A stretch of DNA of 8,705 nt. It comes from Fidelibacterota bacterium. Lineage in GTDB: Bacteria; Fidelibacterota; Marinisomatia; SCGC-AAA003-L08; TS1B11. A model generated the notes under the pieces. That model ran no database searches, was not told the origin of the DNA, and saw nothing but the letters and a program-made list of their open reading frames with translations. This document shows positions 7,048 to 8,705 of this stretch, piece after piece (within the stretch, counting starts at the first letter, position 1; each line of letters opens with the position of its first letter). Made by a program: the position numbers and the translations under genes. Location of the stretch: the NCBI GenBank assembly GCA_022564085.1, contig JADFMC010000070.1, positions 1 through 8,705 of the forward strand, given 5' to 3'.

Positions 7048-7096
7048 TAGGCGGTGGGATCCCGTCTGCCGTTGGATCAAAAGAATCGTTGCGAGA

Positions 7097-7121
7097 AACT
7101 CGTAACTCGTAACTCGTAACT
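7097..7121. repeat. Perfect heptanucleotide tandem repeat (3.6 units of AACTCGT)
   Basis: AACTCGT occurs three times without change (7097-7103, 7104-7110, 7111-7117), followed by the partial unit AACT. It ends 5 nt before the stop codon of the DUF503 gene. The unit shares the CTCG core and the 7-nt period with the degenerate array about 50 nt to the left, so the two may be the same repeat family at different ages. Confidence 0.85.
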
Positions 7122-7126
7122 AACTG

Positions 7127-7408
7127 CTAGAGCGGTTCGGTCTTTAATTCCAACAGCACAAAATCGCGGCCCTCTTCCAGCAGCTTGGCGATGGCGGACA
7201 GGCGCTTCTCGGTAACCTCTTTCTGGGCCGCCACGGTGACGAAGGCCAGATCGGCCCGGTTCCACAGCTCCTGCTGACCAACTTCGGCCACCGATATGTT
7301 CATCCGGGCGGAAACCCGCTCCCGCAAGGCCTTCACCACCCGGCGCTTTTCCTTAATGGAGTGGGCATCGGGGATGGCGATGGTGGCGCGCAGGAGGGAG
7401 ATGTGCAT
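7127..7408 (-). CDS. DUF503 / YlxP-like small protein
   Basis: A 93-residue cytosolic protein recognised as the DUF503 (YlxP) family by its length and N-terminal pattern: a short hydrophobic strand, MHISLLRATIAIP, then DAHSIKEKRRVVKALRERV (the conserved S-x-KEKR-xxV core, residues about 14-32), then the strand NISVAEVG and ELWNRADLAFVTVAA (about 38-61) typical of a ferredoxin-like alpha/beta fold. In many bacteria ylxP lies near infB and rbfA and is linked to ribosome assembly or translation; here it stands alone, so its role is not supported by context. ATG 7408 matches the family start, but no strong Shine-Dalgarno is seen. It converges on selD and diverges from the ATPase gene. Confidence 0.88.
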   Translation of the reverse strand: MHISLLRATIAIPDAHSIKEKRRVVKALRERVSARMNISVAEVGQQELWNRADLAFVTVAAQKEVTEKRLSAIAKLLEEGRDFVLLELKTEPL

Positions 7409-7449
7409 CGGGGAATTTAAGAAAACAGTTGTCTTGAGCTGGTGCCAGC

Positions 7450-7529
7450 CTTAATATACGATGAATATATCGTACGATAATAACATCGTACGTGATAAAT
7501 ATCGTACGAAGTTAGTATCGTATTTGTGG
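7450..7529. promoter_or_regulatory. Five-copy 16-bp operator/iteron array
   Basis: Five units in exact 16-bp register, centred at 7457.5, 7473.5, 7489.5, 7505.5 and 7521.5. The best copy is the perfect 12-bp palindrome TATCGTACGATA (7468-7479). Copies 2 and 3 keep ATCGTACG (7485-7492, 7501-7508). Copy 4 keeps TATCGTA (7516-7522) and the outermost copy 0 keeps TACGAT (7457-7462). The last unit overlaps the GGAG ribosome site (7528-7531) of the ATPase gene, and the array fills most of the gap between two divergent starts. This looks like a cooperative operator for a dimeric DNA-binding protein or an iteron set. A -10-like GATAAT (7476-7481) lies inside it, so a bound protein would block transcription. 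No sequence between units is long enough for a CRISPR spacer. Confidence 0.8.
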
Positions 7530-7537
7530 AGTAGCTC

Positions 7538-8705
7538 ATGACTTCCTTCGAAAAACAGATCAAACCAATCACACTCACCGTCGGGACTACTGTAAACGAA
7601 AAGTCAGCTCGCGGCACCGTCTATGGGCGGGACGAATTAGTTGAGAAGCTCTGGGACGACATTAAATCGAGCAGCATCAGCCTGATCGGTGAACGCCGTA
7701 CCGGTAAGACATGGGTTCTGCGACTAGCACAAGCATTAAAGCCAGCGCAAGCCGAAACATTTTGGTTCGATGCGGAGAAAGTCCATTCCACTACTGAATT
7801 CGTGCGCCGATTGAACCAGGAACTCCATGCTAAAGGGCTAATGTCGAAAAACGTTGCTAGGGTTTTCTCAAGCTTGGCCCGCCGAATTGGGTTTGGGCTA
7901 GAGGGGATCAAAGGGACAATAGAAATAAAGAATCCTGATGAGTGGCCACTATTTCTACAGTCAACAATCGGTGAGTTCGTTCAATACGCTGGCAATCGAA
8001 ATGCTGTGCTTATGATCGACGAGCTACCGCTTTGTCTCGATTCTATCGCGAGCGCTCAAGGACACGCCGCGGCATCCAAGGTACTAGATGAATTACGTGC
8101 CCTTAGGATGGCACATCCCTCCCTCCGTATGGTTTTCTGTGGCTCACTCGGACTGCACATTGTGCTGAAAAAACTCGAGGACGAGGGATACAAAGGCCAA
8201 CCAACTAACGATCTCATTACCTTCGATGTCCATCCTTTAAATGAGCACGATTCCCTGTTTTTTGCAGCCGGTTTGATCGTTGGTGAAAAAATTGGATATT
8301 CACATCTGGAGCAAGTAAGTCTGGCAGTTGCGCAGGCTGGCTCACATATACCATACTATATCCAGCATATTGTGAAATATATGAAAAACCAACAGCCATT
8401 CGATTACACACCTGAGGACGTAGCTGCAATCCCGGAAAAACTGTTTGAAGCGTCTGGTGATCCGGCTCGCTTCAGACATCATGATAAACGTCTAGATGTC
8501 CATTACCCCGAGGATATCGTCGAAAAAGCGCGATCAGTGCTGGACGTTTTATCCCTCGAACCGGATGGTCTGGATGACGGATCACTTCTAAACTTGGTCA
8601 AACACAATCCCAAGACAGTGACTATTGATCCTGAGTCCTTGCAAGAGGTGGTCAGAATCTTCCAGGATGACCATTACATCGAAAAATCCGACGGGCGATG
8701 GAGAT
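7538..8705 (+). CDS. P-loop ATPase, archaeal-ATPase/ATPase_2-like, with probable C-terminal winged helix (partial at right edge)
   Basis: 389 residues are visible and the frame is still open at the edge. ATG 7538 follows GGAG (7528-7531) by 6 nt, and an in-frame TAG (7532-7534) excludes an earlier start. A GRDELVEKLWDDI segment at 30-42 precedes the Walker A motif GERRTGKT (51-58). Walker B is VLMIDELP (157-164, D161/E162). MVFCGSLGLH (198-207) is the sensor-like GS strand, and GSHIPYYIQHIVKYM (268-282) is the helical lid region. The end, LQEVVRIFQDDHYIEKSDG (368-386), resembles the closing helix and wing of a winged helix. This order fits AAA/STAND-type ATPases of the pfam01637 group, many of unknown role; some carry nuclease-like C-termini, which could lie beyond the window. 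No signal peptide or membrane segment is seen. Codons such as CTA, ATA and AGG and lower apparent GC than the neighbours hint at horizontal transfer. The phased array upstream suggests tight, possibly autogenous, control. Confidence 0.85.
   Translation, partial: MTSFEKQIKPITLTVGTTVNEKSARGTVYGRDELVEKLWDDIKSSSISLIGERRTGKTWVLRLAQALKPAQAETFWFDAEKVHSTTEFVRRLNQELHAKGLMSKNVARVFSSLARRIGFGLEGIKGTIEIKNPDEWPLFLQSTIGEFVQYAGNRNAVLMIDELPLCLDSIASAQGHAAASKVLDELRALRMAHPSLRMVFCGSLGLHIVLKKLEDEGYKGQPTNDLITFDVHPLNEHDSLFFAAGLIVGEKIGYSHLEQVSLAVAQAGSHIPYYIQHIVKYMKNQQPFDYTPEDVAAIPEKLFEASGDPARFRHHDKRLDVHYPEDIVEKARSVLDVLSLEPDGLDDGSLLNLVKHNPKTVTIDPESLQEVVRIFQDDHYIEKSDGRWR

Noticed and set aside
7056..7078. Terminator from GATCC/GGATC inverted repeat past selD
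   Set aside because: Only 5 bp with an 11-nt loop and no T-run; too weak to call.
7450..7529. CRISPR array
   Set aside because: The period is 16 bp with no spacer-sized unique sequence, and the unit is itself a palindrome; an operator or iteron array fits better.

Overview
The window looks like a piece of a GC-rich bacterial chromosome from an anaerobic or microaerophilic organism. Three things point there: a ferredoxin-dependent 2-oxoacid oxidoreductase, a class II fumarase, and a selenophosphate synthetase that is itself a selenoprotein (an in-frame TGA at its active site), which implies selenocysteine coding. The phylum cannot be fixed from these genes. The last gene, and to a lesser degree the first partial gene, look less GC-rich than the core genes.

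Layout. Bases 1-284 (minus) hold the start of a secreted protein with a TTG start and a clear signal peptide. Bases 285-859 have no convincing gene. They carry a possible decayed coding fragment (about 407-577) and a hairpin-rich, REP-like segment (about 550-747). Bases 860-5759 (minus) form a probable operon transcribed korA, korB, a two-CBS-domain gene, fumC. The korA-korB gap is 1 nt, the korB-CBS gap 18 nt and the CBS-fumC gap 60 nt. Bases 5760-5964 are a divergent promoter region. selD (plus, 5965-7011) follows, with its Sec codon at 6004-6006 and two SECIS-like hairpins directly after it. Two short heptanucleotide tandem arrays lie between selD and a convergent DUF503/YlxP-like gene (minus, 7127-7408). 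Divergent from that gene is a P-loop ATPase of the archaeal-ATPase/ATPase_2 type (plus, 7538 to the window edge). Five imperfect copies of a 16-bp unit centred on TATCGTACGATA stand just upstream of it, in exact 16-bp register, running into its ribosome binding site.

How the genes fit together. KorA/KorB should interconvert 2-oxoglutarate and succinyl-CoA with ferredoxin, and fumarase interconverts fumarate and malate, so the operon supplies TCA-type steps that can run oxidatively or reductively. The CBS protein may sense adenine nucleotides for this pathway, but that is inferred only from its position. SelD makes selenophosphate for Sec-tRNA synthesis and possibly other selenium uses. The ATPase with its phased operator array is the least explained part of the window and the best candidate for something new: an accessory, probably self-regulated locus of unknown role that continues past the right edge.
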